The translations under genes and the position numbers were made by a program. The notes below the pieces were generated by a model. That model worked only from the letters and a program-made list of their open reading frames with translations, made no database searches and was not told where the DNA came from. Positions 63,445-64,000 of a DNA stretch of 64,000 nucleotides are shown here, piece after piece. How positions within the stretch are numbered: the stretch's first letter is position 1; each line of letters opens with the position of its first letter. Source of the DNA: Chryseobacterium sp. CH25 (lineage in GTDB: Bacteria > Bacteroidota > Bacteroidia > Flavobacteriales > Weeksellaceae); assembly GCF_004119455.1 (NCBI RefSeq), contig NZ_NRQT01000002.1, positions 7,501 through 71,500 of the forward strand. The letters are read 5' to 3'.

Positions 63445-64000
63445 TCAGTTGATCCGGAATTTTATATAGGTTATTGTTTTTCCTTTTGCTGAGAACAGTC
63501 CTTCATAATATGTTTGAATATCTCTCAAATGTGGTGTATTAGGATCGTATTCCGGAGCTCCGTAGATATCGTGGTGAGCGGTAATGATTTCATGTCCTGC
63601 TCCCTGTAAATATCCCAGTGTATATCCGTGAAGGAATTCCGAGTCTGTTTTTAAGTGGACAATTCCACCTGGTTTCAGGAATTTTTTATAACGGGCTAAA
63701 AAGTCCGGGTGGGTTAATCTATGTTTTGTTCTTTTGTATTTGATCTGTGGATCCGGGAAGGTAATCCAGATTTCATCCACTTCATTTTCAGCAAAGAAAT
63801 GATCTACAAGTTCAATCTGTGATCTTAAAAAAGCCACATTATTCATGTTGTTTTCAACAGCCTCTTTTGCGCCAAACCAGAATCTTGCTCCTTTAATATC
63901 AACCCCGATAAAGTTTTTTTCAGGAAATGTTTTGGCTAATCCTACAGAGTATTCTCCCTTTCCACAGCCAAGCTCCAGAACAATTGGATTGTCATTTTTA
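63445..64000 (-). CDS. trmB: tRNA (guanine-N7-)-methyltransferase TrmB, 5' end beyond the window
   Basis: The minus-strand frame is open from the last base of the window. It shows the SAM-binding motif VLELGCGKGEYSVGLA (near the right edge), GVDIKGARFWFGA, then IWITFPDPQIKYKRTKHRLTHPDF with the WITFPDPQ and RTKHRL boxes of TrmB and the C-terminal FSAKGKTITYIKFRIN. About 185 of an expected 220 residues are present. It methylates G46 of tRNA. The product is cytosolic. The gene is 19 bases from the DUF6759 pair and could be cotranscribed with it. Confidence 0.94.
   Translation of the reverse strand, partial: KNDNPIVLELGCGKGEYSVGLAKTFPEKNFIGVDIKGARFWFGAKEAVENNMNNVAFLRSQIELVDHFFAENEVDEIWITFPDPQIKYKRTKHRLTHPDFLARYKKFLKPGGIVHLKTDSEFLHGYTLGYLQGAGHEIITAHHDIYGAPEYDPNTPHLRDIQTYYEGLFSAKGKTITYIKFRIN

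Noticed and set aside
1..64000. tRNA, rRNA, CRISPR arrays or IS elements
   Set aside because: No tRNA-like cloverleaf, rRNA core, regularly spaced identical repeats or transposase was recognised on reading; small RNAs cannot be excluded without a covariance-model scan.

Overview
The window looks like a piece of a Flavobacteriia chromosome, most like Chryseobacterium or a close relative. This is judged from AT-rich DNA, several SusC/SusD pairs, a type IX secretion tail domain, DUF4252/DUF2807/DUF6759-type proteins and promoters of the TTG-N18/19-TAnnTTTG type. No tRNA, rRNA, CRISPR array, insertion sequence or prophage was seen.

Layout. 1-3208: end of a SusC gene and its SusD partner. 3322-8658 (minus): a five-gene locus that reads like a chaperone-usher fibre system of an unfamiliar type (subunit, two-domain chaperone-like protein, 916-residue outer-membrane usher-like protein, second subunit, possible tip protein). 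8845-15968 (minus): SusC, SusD and a Tat-exported phospholipase C. 16250-18748 (minus): an Omp85-family barrel protein and a short-chain dehydrogenase. 19153-25520 (plus): SusC, SusD and a phosphodiesterase/alkaline phosphatase fusion, followed by a convergent, frameshifted PI-PLC. The two SusCD sets and three phosphoesterases suggest capture of phosphate-containing organic molecules.

26924-33064: small exported proteins, aroA, a MazG-like protein, a beta-helix lipoprotein, rpmE type B and a GlmU-like protein. 33100-38482: an AT-rich orphan, then an ECF sigma factor operon with DUF4252/DUF2807 proteins. 38672-41492: guaB, then a T9SS cargo and an exported tail-collar protein. 41598-44548 (minus): an AAA+ ATPase fused to an FtsH-type M41 peptidase without its own membrane anchor, directly behind a DUF4407 membrane protein. 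44746-53495: mixed genes (ruvC, 2H phosphoesterase, beta-lactamase-like, PLP decarboxylase, PP-loop enzyme, M16 peptidase). 53661-59731: a zinc-finger-like membrane protein, fused acyl-CoA mutase IcmF and a DUF3667 protein. 60220-62037: rplM-rpsI-rpsB. 62292-64000: a DUF6759 pair and the 5'-truncated trmB.

Quality warning. At least five genes (the chaperone, PI-PLC, ruvC, the 53661-54541 protein and the DUF3667 protein) are broken by one-base indels, nearly all in or beside homopolymer runs, and each reads cleanly once the base is restored. Because the housekeeping gene ruvC is among them, I think most are sequencing or assembly errors rather than gene decay.
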